A stretch of 64,000 bases of DNA from Struthio camelus (GCF_040807025.1 NC_090982.1:88475463-88539462); one strand, 5' to 3'; shown: positions 49,381 through 63,000, numbered from the stretch's first letter. Translations and numbers: made by a program. The notes: generated by a model from the sequence alone, not told the origin.

Positions 49381-50939
49381 GTACACTGACAATACAAATA
49401 AAACACTGCAAACAAAGTTTAATGAAATGAAAATATTTAAATATTGTATTATCACATTCTTCTAACAAAATATTTTCGGTAACTCAAAAAACATGTCTGG
49501 GCCTTTTATAATGTGTAGGTTAAATTTAAAACAATCTATGTAAACATGAAAGCAAGAAAAAATACCGACTTATTTTGTAGTATAATTCTGCATGATTTTG
49601 ACCAACACAGGCTTTAGGAATTTATTATCATAGGACAACTGGAAAATCTCTATTCTTCCAGCTGAAAGTAATTCACATGCAAAATAGTCTGCTGTTCCAG
49701 ACAGGCATCTGTTCTTCTTGGATGATAGGGTATTCATACTCACTTACCAGGAGTCACATGGCTGTATGTAGTTTGCATATATATATATATATATTTATTT
49801 ATTTATTTATCAGCATTACTTTTATCATCAAAAATATACCCACATAGTCACAATATTTGTTTCTAGTTTTATATTCCAGAGTTGAATTGAAATTGCTTGC
49901 TAATTCAACAGCAATGAAAATTTGGAGTTGATCACCTTTGTCTTTATCCATCAGTTCCATCATAGGGAACTGGGGGTATGGAATATATTTGATACCAGTC
50001 CCTATTTAGGTAACATATGTACCAACATATAGTAAAGCCAGTTGTGAACTAATTTCACTCTTTTAATTAATTCTGGCAAACAACAAATGCTGTTGTTAAA
50101 CTGCAGAAATATTTTTTCCTTTCTCTCCTAAACAGTTGTGAGGTATTTGCTGTACACTGTTAAAACAGCTGATGGGAAAAAAACAATCATCACCACTGTA
50201 ATACCATTAATAACATCAACATCTCTGTTAAATTTGTATGCAGCTAAAAACAATTATTCACGCATACCAAAAGCTAACAGTAAAAATGCTGCTTCAGTTG
50301 CAAAGAAGATAAAGTTAATAACCTACTATGCCTTGTTAGCTCAGTCCATAGGCAAGGCTCGGAAAACAAATCAGGCTTATGTAGGTTGCTACGTTGGTTG
50401 CTAAGGCCTCTGCTTCATTTCATCTGTAGGCTGAAAAATGTGAAGGGAATGAATTATCTCAAAATAGGATAAGTTAAAAGTTGTCCCTAGTTTTGGCAGT
50501 GTTTTGTGACATTGCAGGGAAGCCGCTTTAGCTCTTTGGTAGATAGCAATTAATTGTATATTTTTAAGTTTCCTGATGTTTTTATAAAGCAGAGTGTGGG
50601 TGATAACAACTGAAAAAATTAGAAGTCACGAATGATCAGAATCAGTAAGGGGAAATAAGCAAAGGGGAGACACTCAAATGTTTGTGTTAACTATGTTCCA
50701 AGATAAACTAAGTTAAAACGTAAGTTAAAACCAGAACTCCCTCTGCGGAGTTTTGCGATGTCATTACTGACGACTCATCACTACGCTGCTTGCCTGCCAT
50801 CGACGCTTCCTGATAAATTTCACCGCGAGTAGCCTGGCAGATAATAGCATTTCTCATACTCGAACCCAGCAGTATTTTTAAGATACCGCCTCGTAGCTTC
50901 TACCATCGCCGAAGCCCTTTTGTAACGTTTTTAACCCCG
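49381..50939. other. AT-rich spacer between TXNL1 and WDR7 islands
   Basis: No gene recognised. Contains a (TA)n run at about 49,775-49,794 that passes into (TTTA)n to 49,810. Confidence 0.7.
49775..49810. repeat. Compound (TA)n-(TTTA)n microsatellite
   Basis: About ten TA units followed directly by about four TTTA units. Confidence 0.9.
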
Positions 50940-51299
50940 GCGGGTATGATTCTCTGCACAACTGCCCCCGAAAGGGGCAGCGCTCCCCGCAAAGAAGCCC
51001 AGCGCGGCGGCGCTGCCGTCAAGCCTCCCCCGCAAACCCCGGCAAAGGCCTTCAGGCCGGTGTCAGCCCCGGCCCGGCGGCTGCGGGGCCCGGCGCCGAG
51101 GGAGCCCTGGCTGCCCGCGGCGCTGGGCCGGGGGTGGGAGGCCCGACGGCCTCAAGGGCTGCTGTAACGCTACGGCTCGAAGGCAAAACTGCCCCCACGC
51201 GGCGGCTTCGCCCCCGCAACGGACCGGCCGCCGCCGCCGCCATCCCGGCCAGGGGCCCGCTGCGGCCGGCCGAGCTCCGCGCAGCAGCCGCCGCCGACA

Positions 51300-51482
51300 C
51301 CGCCCCCGTTGCCATGGCGACGCCGGCCCCCTCTGCCTGCCGTCAGTCACGACGCGCGGGGGCTTTGCGACAGCGGCGGCAGGAGTCGCGGCAGCCGGAG
51401 CGTGTCGGCGGCTCTGCCGCACCGGGCGAGGCGGGGGCGCGGTGCCCGCGCAGCCCTCCGCAGCCCCCGGCAGCGGCGGCAG
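51300..51482 (+). other. WDR7: Candidate noncoding first exon of WDR7
   Basis: The 3' boundary is a consensus splice donor (CAG then GTGAGC) at 51482/51483 within the CpG island. The 5' boundary is not visible and is set arbitrarily near the X-box. WDR7 (rabconnectin-3 beta, a V-ATPase regulator with WD40 repeats) is known to begin with a noncoding exon. The reading frame through the island is open only because the island lacks stop codons. Confidence 0.45.
51308..51321. promoter_or_regulatory. RFX X-box-like palindrome
   Basis: GTTGCCATGGCGAC differs by one base from the canonical RFX palindrome GTTGCCATGGCAAC and lies in the WDR7-side CpG island, about 160 bp before the splice donor. Confidence 0.6.
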
Positions 51483-54400
51483 GTGAGCGCCCGGGACGGC
51501 GCGGGGCGACGCGCCTACGGCCAAGCGGGCCTTTCCCCCGCACCCCGTCGGCGGGCCGGGCCGGGGCTGCCCCGCGGCGGCGGCGGCGGCGGGGGTGGGG
51601 GGCGCCGCCATGTTGCGGCGGCGGCGGCAGGCAGCCGGGCCCGGGCCAGCCCGTAGGCCGCAGGAGGGCCCGGGGCGCTGGCGCTCCGCCGGCTTTACGC
51701 GAAGCGCGGCCTCCGCCCGCCGCCTTCCGCCCTTCCGAGGAGTTTGAGCCCGGGGTGCGCCGGCGTCCCCAGTGCTTTGCCGGGTTTGGGGTTTGGTTCG
51801 CCGCGGGAGTCGCTCGTAAACTGCGGGTTACTGCCGGGGGGGAGAGCGCTCTGCTGGGGCTGCCGCAGGCATGACCCTTGCTAAGGAAATAGCTCGGAAA
51901 TAACCCTTTACCGGCCGCTAGAGCAACTTGGTTTTCTTTTACGGCGAGTTTTCCATCGTATCGTGGCCTCTCTAGTCTGGTTCCCTTTTTTTTTTTTCCG
52001 TGAAAGCCGCGATCTTATTGGCAAATAGGGACGTGATTTAGAATTTGCTTGGGGACTGCTTTGTATCTGCTGTTCTTCATGTGATTGTGACAGTTTAAAA
52101 CAAAAAGCAGGAAAAACGTGTGGTTTTCATGTGTCATCAGAGTAAGTGCCAGAAAAACCAGCAAATGGCTTTCAAAGTACCTGTTAACTGTAACAAAGGA
52201 TTTTAAGTCCCGAATTGTTATTATTATTTCCCCTTCTTTCTTGTTTTATAAACTTCTGCGTGTACATGGGGTAAGGTTTCTTTTTTTCAATGCGGTCACT
52301 GATCTTACCTTCCTGTTGTTAAATACTTTCAAGTGAGACTTTTGTAATCGTTAACTCACCTGGGGAAGGCACAAATCTTTTGTTATCTTGTCATTGTTTT
52401 TGTTGCCGTATAAAGATGAGGGAAGAAGTGTGTCTGAATTAGTTGGGTTTTTCAGTTTTAATTTTAGAAAGCAAATTCCTATCTCTTTGATGGATTTATT
52501 TTTGATTTTGGGTGTGTTTGGAAGGTTTGGCAACATCAGAGTATTTTCATTTAGACTATAGTAATACATCATGGCAAAATAAAGACATACAGTCCTATGC
52601 AAAGAAGCAACCAGAAGACTGTATTGTCTTAGAGAGCTTGAAATACCAATATGCTATAAAATGCAGCAGTGCAAATTGATCATTGATATTATAGACAGAT
52701 GAACCAGGATGATGTAGAGATATCAATAGGACAACGTTACTGGATACTCCTGATTTTGTTTGTTTGTTTTGGGTTTTTGAGAATAGCAGACTTGCGAAGT
52801 GATGCATTTTGAATCAACAGATTGCATGGGTGTAAAAGAAGGCCAGGTGCCCGTACTTCTTTGATCCTTGGTCAGCATAACGAGAGTGACAGTCTGGTTT
52901 GCTAGCTCTTGTTATTACCTGGCTTGAAATCTCTTATTCACTTCATGCAAACTTCCACGTAGCTTTGACCAAGTTCAAAGTAGTGGTTTAGTTCTCTCCT
53001 GCAGATATGCTTAGTTCTGCTTTAATGAGTACGGCTAGCGAGGCCAATGTGAATATTCGTAGTAGTAAAATTCAATGTGTTGTATTTAGAAAATCAGGGC
53101 TTTTGAAAAAGAAGTCCTTATGCCTCTTGGTTACGTAGGGATAAATCAGTTCTCCTTGACAACTACTTGATTGTTTTGTTGTCAGATGAGTCAAGCTGAA
53201 TATCAGAATGAATGCACTTTACAGTTTAGCTCACCAGCTGCTGTCCAATTCTGTGTATTTGTGTCCGCGCATGTACGTGCGCATGCATGGGGGTGGGTCT
53301 GGCATTAAAACTGCCAGCCTTCCTATCTTTTTGGCTATGCCAGTTTCCCAACTTTGCCATCACCGTGAAAAATTCACTTCTTGGTGAAGCAAGCAGAATT
53401 AACTGTATGCTTGGAAAGGAGAGCTATTTCACCTGTTTGCCTATAACACTCTCTTAGTGAACAATTTCATTTTTGAATACTTATTTTTATAAGTATATTT
53501 TAGCACAAGGTTGCAACAATTTTTTGTTTTGTAGTTGCAGATCAGAAACTTGAGCCAGTAAATGGATCAAGTACAAAGGCATAGTTATCATTCCTTAGTT
53601 CCGGTGTTCTGTGCTTACCAGGTGTCTCCTGAAATGCTACTTATTTGTTACATGTGTCAAAGAACTCTCCTGATAATTGATTTTACAGTGGTTTATATCA
53701 TGAGAGTATGGTCCAAAGTTTCTTTTACTTAAAGAACTGCAGGGCTGTATTACTGAAAAAGCATTAGTATTGAAAAGCTTTCTTAATTCTTTCTCAAACT
53801 CATTTTCTTAGATGAACAATAGGCTAGGAAAGCAAAAACATGATAATTTGCATTTGATGCCTTTGTGATGAATAAAAACAAAATGCAAAAAGACTGAAAA
53901 TTACTGACAGATCTTCAGCAACAATTATTAATTAACAGAGCAGATTGTACTGACTGTTTGCACTTAATAATGGAATTGTTTGTTTAATCACCGTCCATTT
54001 AAAGAAAGTTATAGATGTCTAACACTTCTGACTGCAAAAGATTTCTGCAACTCCAGGTAAACCACTTTAGTTTTCTTCTCATCCACATTAACCCTTTTTC
54101 TGGAGCTCCAAGTATTAAATGGAAAAAGGGTATTGGTAATAATACCAAAAATTTCAGATTTTATAAAAAGCACTGGGTTATTCAAATGGAAGACATGTTG
54201 TAACAGAGGTGATCTTTTCCAATAAATTGTGATTGCCTTCATGTAAATGGTTTAGGAGAGCTGTTACAACACTTAACTAATGTTATTTCTTTCAATGAAA
54301 GATGCTCTAAGCGTGAAAGGTATTAGGCATTGAACATTTTGGCTTTCTTGAAAACTTGCAGTCCACTTAGGGTTTGTCCTGATGTCATGGGTGGCAGCCA

Positions 54401-55209
54401 TCTCTATTTATTTTTGACAAATCTGAATAATAATGTAATTTAAATGCTATGGAAAATAGTATTAATGAGTGGAAAAAGTGGGTAGGGAAAGGGATGATTT
54501 ATTCTTAACCTTCCTGAGCTTCTTTGAAGAACATAAGCACAGATGCATTTATTTAAAAGCAGACGTTCATTTGACAGTCTTTAATGGTTCATTTTGGAAC
54601 GGTTATACACAGAGATGAAATATGATAGAGAAGCAGTCATTTCACAGATATATTTTTTTCTGATGGATTCTTTTAGCATCCATATGTATCCTGAGATTAA
54701 TTCTTAAATGCATGTACTTTAATCCAAAGAAGTGTTTTATACGTTTCTTCTTTTACATGTCGTCTTAGCCTTTGCTCTGCTCTGTCAAAACAAAGCTAGA
54801 TTTAGTTATTTTTATGCTCCTTTCCTAAAAGAAGTGTTCCATTTTACCGGTCCGCTTTGTAACCTTCCTGAGTACCTGCCTGTTCTACCTGAATCTGTCT
54901 ATCACAGGAAACAGGCTCACGCAGAGCACCTGGCTCACTAAGCTCAGTCTGTGTAGTGTTATGCGACAGTACTCTGTTGAACATGAAGTTACTGGAGGGC
55001 TCTGTGAGTCTTATCTCCTTTTTGGGAGATACTGCGGCGCTTTGCTCTAGACCAGAGCACATCCATAGCAATTAGGTGTACTGTGCTTCGGAAAGTCACC
55101 AGGTAACTGTGAATTCTGGTGGTGTCACGTGGCATCAAGCGAGGTGCTGACTGCTTAATATTTGTGCACATAGAATAAACCTAAAACAGTTTTCTTTTTG
55201 GTGACAGAA

Positions 55210-55252
55210 CTGGTATTACTTGTGGTGTTACTGGTATTACCTGTAGTTGTGG
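55210..55252. repeat. Two-copy 21-bp tandem repeat
   Basis: CTGGTATTACTTGTGGTGTTA at 55210-55230 is followed by a similar unit CTGGTATTACCTGTAGTTGT at 55231, then degenerate TTGTAG/TTGTGG sequence. Confidence 0.7.
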
Positions 55253-56959
55253 TTTTGTAGTTGTAGCAGTTACTGATGTTTTAAAGGTACGTGTGCAAGC
55301 TGTTACAACTAAGGCTAGTGACAGGGTGAAACATTTGTGTGCTTCTGTCAGTCTAGTCTGTGTTTTGAAAGTCATCAGCAGTGCCAATGACTGGGGCAGC
55401 GTGTTTAGGCGCACTGAGGTAGGATGTTAATTACCCCTTTTGTTTATCTTGCCTTGAGATGTCTCTAATACTGTATTCTGTTTTTCCTTCCTCTCCTTTA
55501 GCTTTATGTTTCCTGCTTGTGCAGTGTGTAATGTCATTATCCCTGCTTCGTTTTAAATATTTCCTGATATTCCTGAAATATATTGGGGGAGCGGGAGGGA
55601 GAGGGGAAGCACGTGCATACCAAATGCTGTAGTGGCCACAGCTGTTTCTCTGCACACAGGGCATGGAAATAGTACCAGCTAGCAGATTATATCCCCTTGC
55701 TAATGACAAGCACAAAAGAGAACTGGCTTTATTATCCCAAGGCAATGCAGAAGCAATAAGCCACTCTCACTAGCTTCTGGACTTCCTATCGTAAATTAAT
55801 CCTGCGTGGTACTTTTTCTGTCTGCAAAAATCCTTATAATGAACGCTGTTTCGGGGCAAATAACTGATTCTTGAGTCTTGCAATGTTTAGGGAGATGTGT
55901 AAGCTTGCTAGTCAGCTATCTTATCTGCAAGTTGTGGGAAAACTTGAGCAAATTACCAATAAAATGAGATTTCAGGAACAGTTTGCATACAGGTAGAAGA
56001 AGGTTTATACATTTTTCTGTCTGTTGCCATCACTCGGCAAGATAAAAAGCATATGCAATTACAAGACAGGCAGAAATGGTAATGATTTTTGAAAATACTA
56101 GAATTAGTTTCCAAGTGTAAGTTGTGGCAGAAAGTCATAAGCCATGTGATCGAAGTTTTGAGTTCTGTGGTTTTTATGATGAATATTTCTGATTAGATGA
56201 TATTCTCACTTGCTGCATGTTAGATTTTTTTTTTTTTTAATATGGCAGATGATGCAAGGGACAAGAAAAATCATGTAAATCGTGTGACTCTGTTTTCAAT
56301 CTGTCATCAAAACAGTTATTTGAAAGTGTGACCTTACATTTGATCTTTGTCTATATAGCTGTGGTTATCAAACCTGATCATTCCCCTGATTGAACAGTAA
56401 GCTACTGTTAACTTTCAATTTTCCTGCCTCTGCCTTATATCTTTATCATCAGACCTTTTTTTTTTTTTTTGAAATCACTGTATGTTTTCTGTTTTAATAC
56501 AGTTCAATAAGTTAGCTGGGGACAATTTGCCATAACTTATTAAACATGAAGGTGCAAGTTAGTGTTTAGAGGACTGTAGCTTGATAAAGAGATTTATGTG
56601 AGAGTCCTTGATTCCGTATTTAAGTAATATGTTGTATTTAATTCAATAGCTTTACTGAAATCGGAATTTATCCCAGATTGTCACCTTTGCCTAAGTATCA
56701 GCTTTAAACACTGCCATAGAAAGACTCACTTGACTAGTTTACCAGATTAATGTTCTAAATTTTTACCTATGTGAGGATTTAAAACTGATATAATATGATA
56801 TTCTTTCAAATCCTTCTCTCTTACTACTGTAAAAATAGTGAATTTAATCTAATTTTTTTGGATGCTCTGGTAATTTAAGGGATCGATTTCTCCTTAAGTA
56901 TGAAGAACACAACTGAAACACTTGTTAGGTGTATGTAACTAGCTAAATTATAATTGGAA

Positions 56960-58034
56960 GATATAGTGGACTTGATGAAAAAGGACATGGAAAAGGCCAA
57001 AGTACTCAATACCATTTTTGCCTGTTTTTTCCCTGGTAAGGTGAAAATCCATGGGACCAGGCAGTGGCTAGTGTCACTGAGAGACTCTTCCCTGTTGCCT
57101 TTGAAAGGCCATGGTGGTCTGTGAAGGTTCCTAACAGCTGCAAAAAGGCAAAGGTCAAACCCATCTTCAGGAAGGACAAGGAGGATCTGGGGAACTACAG
57201 GCTGGTTAGTCTGGCTTCAGTCCTTGAGGAGGCTACGGAGCAGATCCTCCTGGAAATTATCTTCAGGCACACGAAGGGCAAGAAGGTGTTTTCAAAGAGC
57301 AAATCACACCTGCCCAGTCTGCTTGCCTTCTGCGTGTGATGAGATGAGGCTGGCTCTGTGAGCAGGGGAGAGCAATGGATGTTGTATACCTTGACTTTAG
57401 GCCTTTTACACAGCCTCCTACAGTATCCTCATAGCCAAATTTGTGAGATGCGGACTGGAGAAGTGGTTAATAAGGTAGGTGGAAGATTGGCTCTCACGCC
57501 AGGCACAAAGGGCTGTGATGAGCAGTGCAGACCCTGGTGACAGTTGGTGGCTGATGTTGCCCCTTGGAGATACCGGGGCCCACACCTTTTAATGTCTTTA
57601 TTAATGATCTGGGCAATGGGATGCACTCTCGGCAAGTTCCTGGGTGATGCTAAACTGGGAGGAGTGAACGGCAGGGCTGTGTTCAGAGGGTCCTTGACAG
57701 GCTGGAGAAAGGACTGACAGGAACCTTGTGAAGTTCAGCAGAGCCAAATGTAAACTCCTGCATCCAAAATGGAATTACCAAGAGTAGAGGCTGGGGTCTG
57801 ACTGGTTAGAAAGCAGCTTTGCAGGAAGGGACCTGGGTGTCCCGGTGGATGACAAGCTGACCATGAAGAATTAGCAAGACTGTAGCCAGCAGGTCAAGGG
57901 AAGTGATCTTTCCCCTCTCTTTGGTGCTTCCAAGATTGCATCTGCAGTACTGTGTCCAGTTTGGGGCTCCACCTTGCAAGAAGGACATTGATATACTGGA
58001 GTGAGCCTAGTGGAGGGCTACCAGGATAGTTCAG
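56960..58034 (+). mobile_element. CR1-like LINE ORF2 fragment, decayed
   Basis: Plus-strand sequence encodes pieces of a CR1 reverse transcriptase. They are KKDMEKAKVLNTIFAC at about 56,974, an RT segment PNSCKKAKVKPIFRKDKEDL, then GNYRLVSLASVLEEATEQIL at 57,064-57,339, a degenerate FADD-like motif (GKFLGDAKLG near 57,630), RNLVKFSRAKCKLLHP near 57,721 and KDLGVPVDDKLTM-like residues near 57,825. The reading frame is broken by several shifts and stops, and both ends are missing. It is sense-oriented with respect to the putative WDR7 transcript. Confidence 0.9.
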
Positions 58035-60040
58035 CATTCGTCTTTTGAGTTACATAAAGATAAAACAGCTGAAAAAAATTGAGATCTAAATTAAAAAAAT
58101 AAATTTTACATTTTTCTAGTCATTATATCTGGTGAGATATGCCCCACTCTCCAAACTGTTCTGGGAGATCCTTAGAGAGATGGAAGCTTAAGGGTGTCAG
58201 TAGAGTTTATCTGGTGCAGGTGGCAGGAGGATGAACCGGCCTTAATTCGCGGGAGTTATTTCTGTTATTTCTGTTTTTCATGTTTTCATGAGTGGGTTCT
58301 GGAGAACTAAGTGGCATCTGTCAGGGTTGTACAGAGGGGCTGAAGAAGGGGTTGTGGTTCCGAGGGCATGAGTTGAAATGAGTTCCTAAGGCACTGCAAG
58401 AGACGGCGATGCCATGATTTACAACACTCACCTTACAAAAAAGCAGGTACAAGAGAGAGAGAAGATCTTAAGTTGCTGGGCACAGTGAGAAAAAGAGAGA
58501 AACTTTTGTCAAGTCTTTGCATTTCGGTATGTTTTGTCTCCTTGAGAGAGGTGATTTGGAAGGGAAGCAAAATAAATACAACTTTACGCTTTTAAAATTT
58601 ATATGCAGTACCACGAACATGTTCTTCTATTGCACGTGCAGGGGAACAAAATTAGGACTCTGACCCTTGTGCAAGTGATAGGGGAAAACTGAACACTCGC
58701 AGTGAAGGTAGAGGGCTGTTAGGCAGGAAGAGCTTAACTCAGTTTAATATTTCCACTTAATTTTTCAGCTCAAATGTCCAGTTCCTGTTTCTGCAAAAAT
58801 AGGCAGTTTGTTCAAGAAAGATATAAATAACTAAACATGGGATTTCATATGTAATGATTCACTTCATGCTTTTATCAATAGATACAGTGTTTATTTGCTG
58901 CTGTAGTTTGTCGTCATTGATGTAAAAAAAATTATATATTGATTGCTTACAGACATTAAATGAGTTTTGCTTTTTGCAGGGGACGTATTTGGTGTTCAGC
59001 AATGGTAGAGAAGAGTTGTTCTCTGTAGACTGAATTCTTCATCTGTTAAAATGTGGTACTTGTGGTACTTTCTGAAAATGAAGTTTTTAATGAAGGCGTT
59101 GCGGTACCATAATAAAAAACTAGAAGGAAAGAGGTAGCTTTTCTTTTTGCTCTCCCTCCCAAGGATTGATATTAAATAGCCTAAGAATTATGTTTTTCTA
59201 TTTTAGTTACAAAGTTTTGAAATGTGTATGTGTGTAAGCTTTTAACATGCATTTTGATATTAATGTTTTCAATACTTTCTCTCACATTTTTCTGTATGGA
59301 AAATATGAAATACATTGAGTTATTTATATGTGCTAGCACTTTTGTATGTTGTAATATCCGTTTTTTTTCCTTGTGAAAACTGTTTGTTGTTAGATATGTA
59401 TCTATAGTGCTGTCAAATTTAAAAGTTTTTAAACTAGTTTGATAAAGCTTTAAACTTATTGTAAAATTGCAAAGAAGAAGCAATTCTGTGCCCTGATAGG
59501 GGAGCTTCTGTATTTGTTCAAAAGTGCAGTTATTTGCATTGCTGAGATAAGCATAAAGATCTTTATATAAATAGAATGACTTGTTCCCTGAATTGTGAAC
59601 AATAAGAAATGAAATGGATGAGAAAAGAGGTTTTTATGTTGCTAAACAGCATTTATAGCTGATGCACTCCTAGATTTTTCAGCTTTAAAATTATTGAGTG
59701 ATTGTTATATTATCCATTTTTTAAAAAAGTACTAATTAACAGATTACATTAATGATCAAATATCTTTTATTATCATGACAAAAAAACTTAGAGGAAGTTT
59801 GGTGAAACCAGTAGTTTTAAGATTACTGCTAAACCAATATGTCTTCTAATCACAGGTAAAAAGAACGCACTGTATATTTTATGTGCAGGAGGCTGCAGCT
59901 GTAGCATCCTTCAGGATTAACGTTGGCGTGGTTTTGCCTTTCTAGTCTACAATAGTTGAGCTACTGAAAGGAATTTTTTGGAAGTAGTGAGGGAAGAACA
60001 CTTTGGAAAGGAAGTTGTAACTCAATTGTTATTTAAGGGC

Positions 60041-60092
60041 TTATATATATATGTGTGTGTGTGTGTATATATATATAAATAATATAGCTGAA
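60041..60092. repeat. (TA)n(TG)n(TA)n microsatellite
   Basis: TATATATATA, then GTGTGTGTGTGTG, then TATATATATA, ending AATAATATA. Confidence 0.9.
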
Positions 60093-63000
60093 ATTTCCAT
60101 TTCACCATACCTTTCCCAGTATGTCTTTCATTTTAGGAGTACAAAAACTGGGTGCTAAAGACTTAAGTTGTTCTTATATGATTTCATTTTTATATGATGT
60201 CTGGACATGTTTTATTTCTGTTTTTCATGATATTTTTCTGCTTAAATCACTGTAAATAAAGTATTTTTAGAATTGTAACTTCTTAGTTAACAGACATGCA
60301 ATCATTAGTAAGGTCACCATATCCTTTAAGAATTTTTAATTGTTTACAGTTCTGTATTGTGATCATCCAGACAGGGAACAATTGATCTGCTATTGCATAA
60401 CAGATAGCAATACATTTTCAGGCATGTTTTAAAAATACTAATTTTAGTGTAGCTTGTAGAATGTTATAATAGATTACATGCTTGATCTTGGGTCTTTGCT
60501 TGTGCTTTATTATTAAATAATAGCTCTTTGTAAAATAGTTCCTAATAAACATAGTGTAATCAGATGCAAGACTGAATTGACGTAAAATGGCACTTTGTAG
60601 TAAGCGTTAGTATTGTTTTCATGATTTGGATTTTGTGAAAAACTACAGAAGTTTGAGACTTGGTATATCCAGCAGGTCCTGTAACCTCTTTTACAAGAAT
60701 CATGCTTTTTTTCACTTTATGGTTTCCAGTACTTAGCTTTTCATTATACTATTGTTCACTGTCTTCCCTTCCCCCATTTCTCCATGTACGTTATCATGTT
60801 TGATTTCTCTGGCCGCAGAGGTTGTTTGCGCTAGAAATATAGGCAGCATTTGCCAAAACTAATGTGAAATTACTTTCTTGAAGAAATTGCACTGTATAGA
60901 TGAGAGATGACAACTTGTGTTGATCTCCATGTAGCATAAAAAACCTATATTATATGAGTAAAAAAATAAACTTTTATTTTGAAATAGAAGGGATTTTTGA
61001 TGCAGAAGCACTTAAGTATAGAAGTTAACACTGGGAATGATGGGGGTATGTAAGATCAAAAAGTCAAAATCAGGCTTGGTACAAGTAAGGTCTATGTAGT
61101 TGCCTCTATTTATATCAAATTTGAGTTTATCTGAAAAGGGGGTCATTAAAACCTTGATTAATAGTTTCAGTAGAGCTGAAGATTATTGAATTAAGTTCCG
61201 ACAGCTTTCATGAAATGCTGAAGCTCTGAATTTGTGCTTCCACCGGAAAAAAGGCAAGCAGAGTTATTTTGTAATGTACTGTTTGGCAGGAGCTGGCCGG
61301 TCAGTCAGCTCGGCTGTGCTGGGTTCTGGTCACCATACGTTGCCTGATGGGGCTGTTGCACGCGGGGGCAGCTGTGGTTATCGTGGGGGGGGAAGTCGAG
61401 TTGTAGTAAACCTGGCTTAGATTCAGGATGACTTTTTTTCCCCCCCTCCCCTTTCCCTTTTTCATAGATGAGAATATTTTTCTGCTTTTGAAATGCTCTA
61501 AAAAAAGTTTGCATCTCTGTGGACAAATGCAAATGTTACTACGTCACACAGGCAAGAAAAATAATGTCTTTATAAAGATATGAAATATATATTTTTAAAG
61601 TTTTTTTCCAGTGATTTCTGCCTGTGTCCGAGTTGTTTATACTCCTGTAAATCAGAAATTCTGTTCTGGTTTGAGTTACAGTAAATTCAGGACATGGACT
61701 TCTACAAGGTAGTACATAAGGAGCATCTCCTTTATCTGTCAAAGCAGTGTTCCCCATTTGTTCATCATGAAATGCTCCAAGCAATAACTTTCTGTAACTC
61801 AAGCTTTTACTATGCCTTAGGAGAGCAACTACTGCAGCTCTTCTTGAATCTCAAATAGGAGGCCGGTAACAAAGCGTCACTCGCTCCTGACATGTTTTGT
61901 TTGATGGTTGCACTTACGTTCCAGATGCTATTACTTGCTAAGAAACAATGAAAAAATAGTATCTAACATATGTCGCTTATTTATAAACTTACCATTGGTG
62001 TGATCTGGATGTAACTTGAATTCTAGCATTTTTATTTGTTAAATATAGAATACACCTAGAAAGCATACCCGAAACAGTCTTGGCTTACTGGGAGGTAGAA
62101 GAAAATCTGGTATTTTATAGTTTCCTTTTCCTCTGCGTAGACGATGTCGCGCGTGGTTGGTTTAAACACGCCCCATGCCAAAGGGGAGATGGGCAGTGGC
62201 GAGAGCTGCCCTTTCCGCCGGCCCCTCGCCCCCGGAGAGCCCACCGAAACTGACGAGCTCGGCATAAACAGCCTTTCCCGCTGGCTGATTCAAGGGCTGG
62301 AGCTTTTAAACGCATTTACATGATGTGTAAGCTCAGAACATTGCTAACATAAATGCAAAAACAAAACACAGTTTAAACCTTGTGCGGTTCCTCGTAATTG
62401 TTTTTTATTATTTCAAATTCTGTGGTGTTTTCTATTTCTCTGAAGTTATGAGTCAAACGCTTTTGTTCTCCATTTCCCAAGAAAATTTTGGCTTTGTGAC
62501 AGATAAAAAAATGTCCGTGTTATCTGTGTCAGTATATGTATAAGCTATTAAATATTGGCACAGAGATAGAGCGTTACATAACGTTGCTTGCTGGAGAGTG
62601 GCCAGAGCCTGGTCCTTATGGCCAGCCGTGGTGATCAGAACTACCTTCAGATACCATATAAGCGCATTTAGCATTAGTATAGTTCCTCAGAAGGCTGAGG
62701 AAATGTCTTGAGTGGCTGGCTAGTCATTGCTTCGTTTCTGAATACAACTTGACTCTTTAATTACCTAATTAAAATTTTTTTTTTCAGTCCGTAGATGAAC
62801 TTTACGAAAGTTGTAAATTATTGCAGCTGCGCAGTACTCCTACCCTCAGTGAGACCTGGAGTTGAGCCTGCAGTAGAGCTCAGCGGGTCGATGTAAAGGT
62901 TGTGCTTCGGAAAGAGTGCTTGACTCAGCATGGCTGCGGGCACAGCGGGCTGTGAAAGCTCGAGGGGGAAGGAGAGGGCAAAGTCTCGTGGGAGTGAAAC

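Larger units (their letters stand above)
50940..51900 (+). promoter_or_regulatory. WDR7: CpG island, probable WDR7 promoter
   Basis: A second strong CpG island lies about 3.5 kb beyond the TXNL1 start. In vertebrates WDR7 lies head to head with TXNL1, so this is the expected place of its promoter. It contains an RFX X-box-like palindrome (GTTGCCATGGCGAC, 51308-51321), a YY1-like GCCATGTTG at 51607-51615, CGG runs at 51574-51592 and 51615-51628, and a plus-strand CAG|GTGAGC donor at 51482/51483. No TATA box is seen. Assignment to WDR7 rests on synteny memory and not on coding sequence. Confidence 0.7.

Noticed and set aside
50325-50402. TTGTTAGCTCAGT segment resembling a tRNA A-/B-box arrangement
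   Set aside because: No cloverleaf can be formed with proper acceptor and anticodon arms.
51134-51874. 246-codon plus-strand frame through the WDR7-side island
   Set aside because: Does not resemble the WDR7 N-terminus and reads through the splice donor at 51,482; a by-product of missing stops.
58979-59030. Acceptor-like TTTTGCTTTTTGCAG followed by an ATG
   Set aside because: The following frame (MVEKSCSL) stops after eight codons and is not WDR7; could at most be a noncoding exon.
62760-62840. Polypyrimidine-CAG at 62,787
   Set aside because: Downstream sequence has no recognisable coding exon; the stop-containing frame does not match WD40 sequence.
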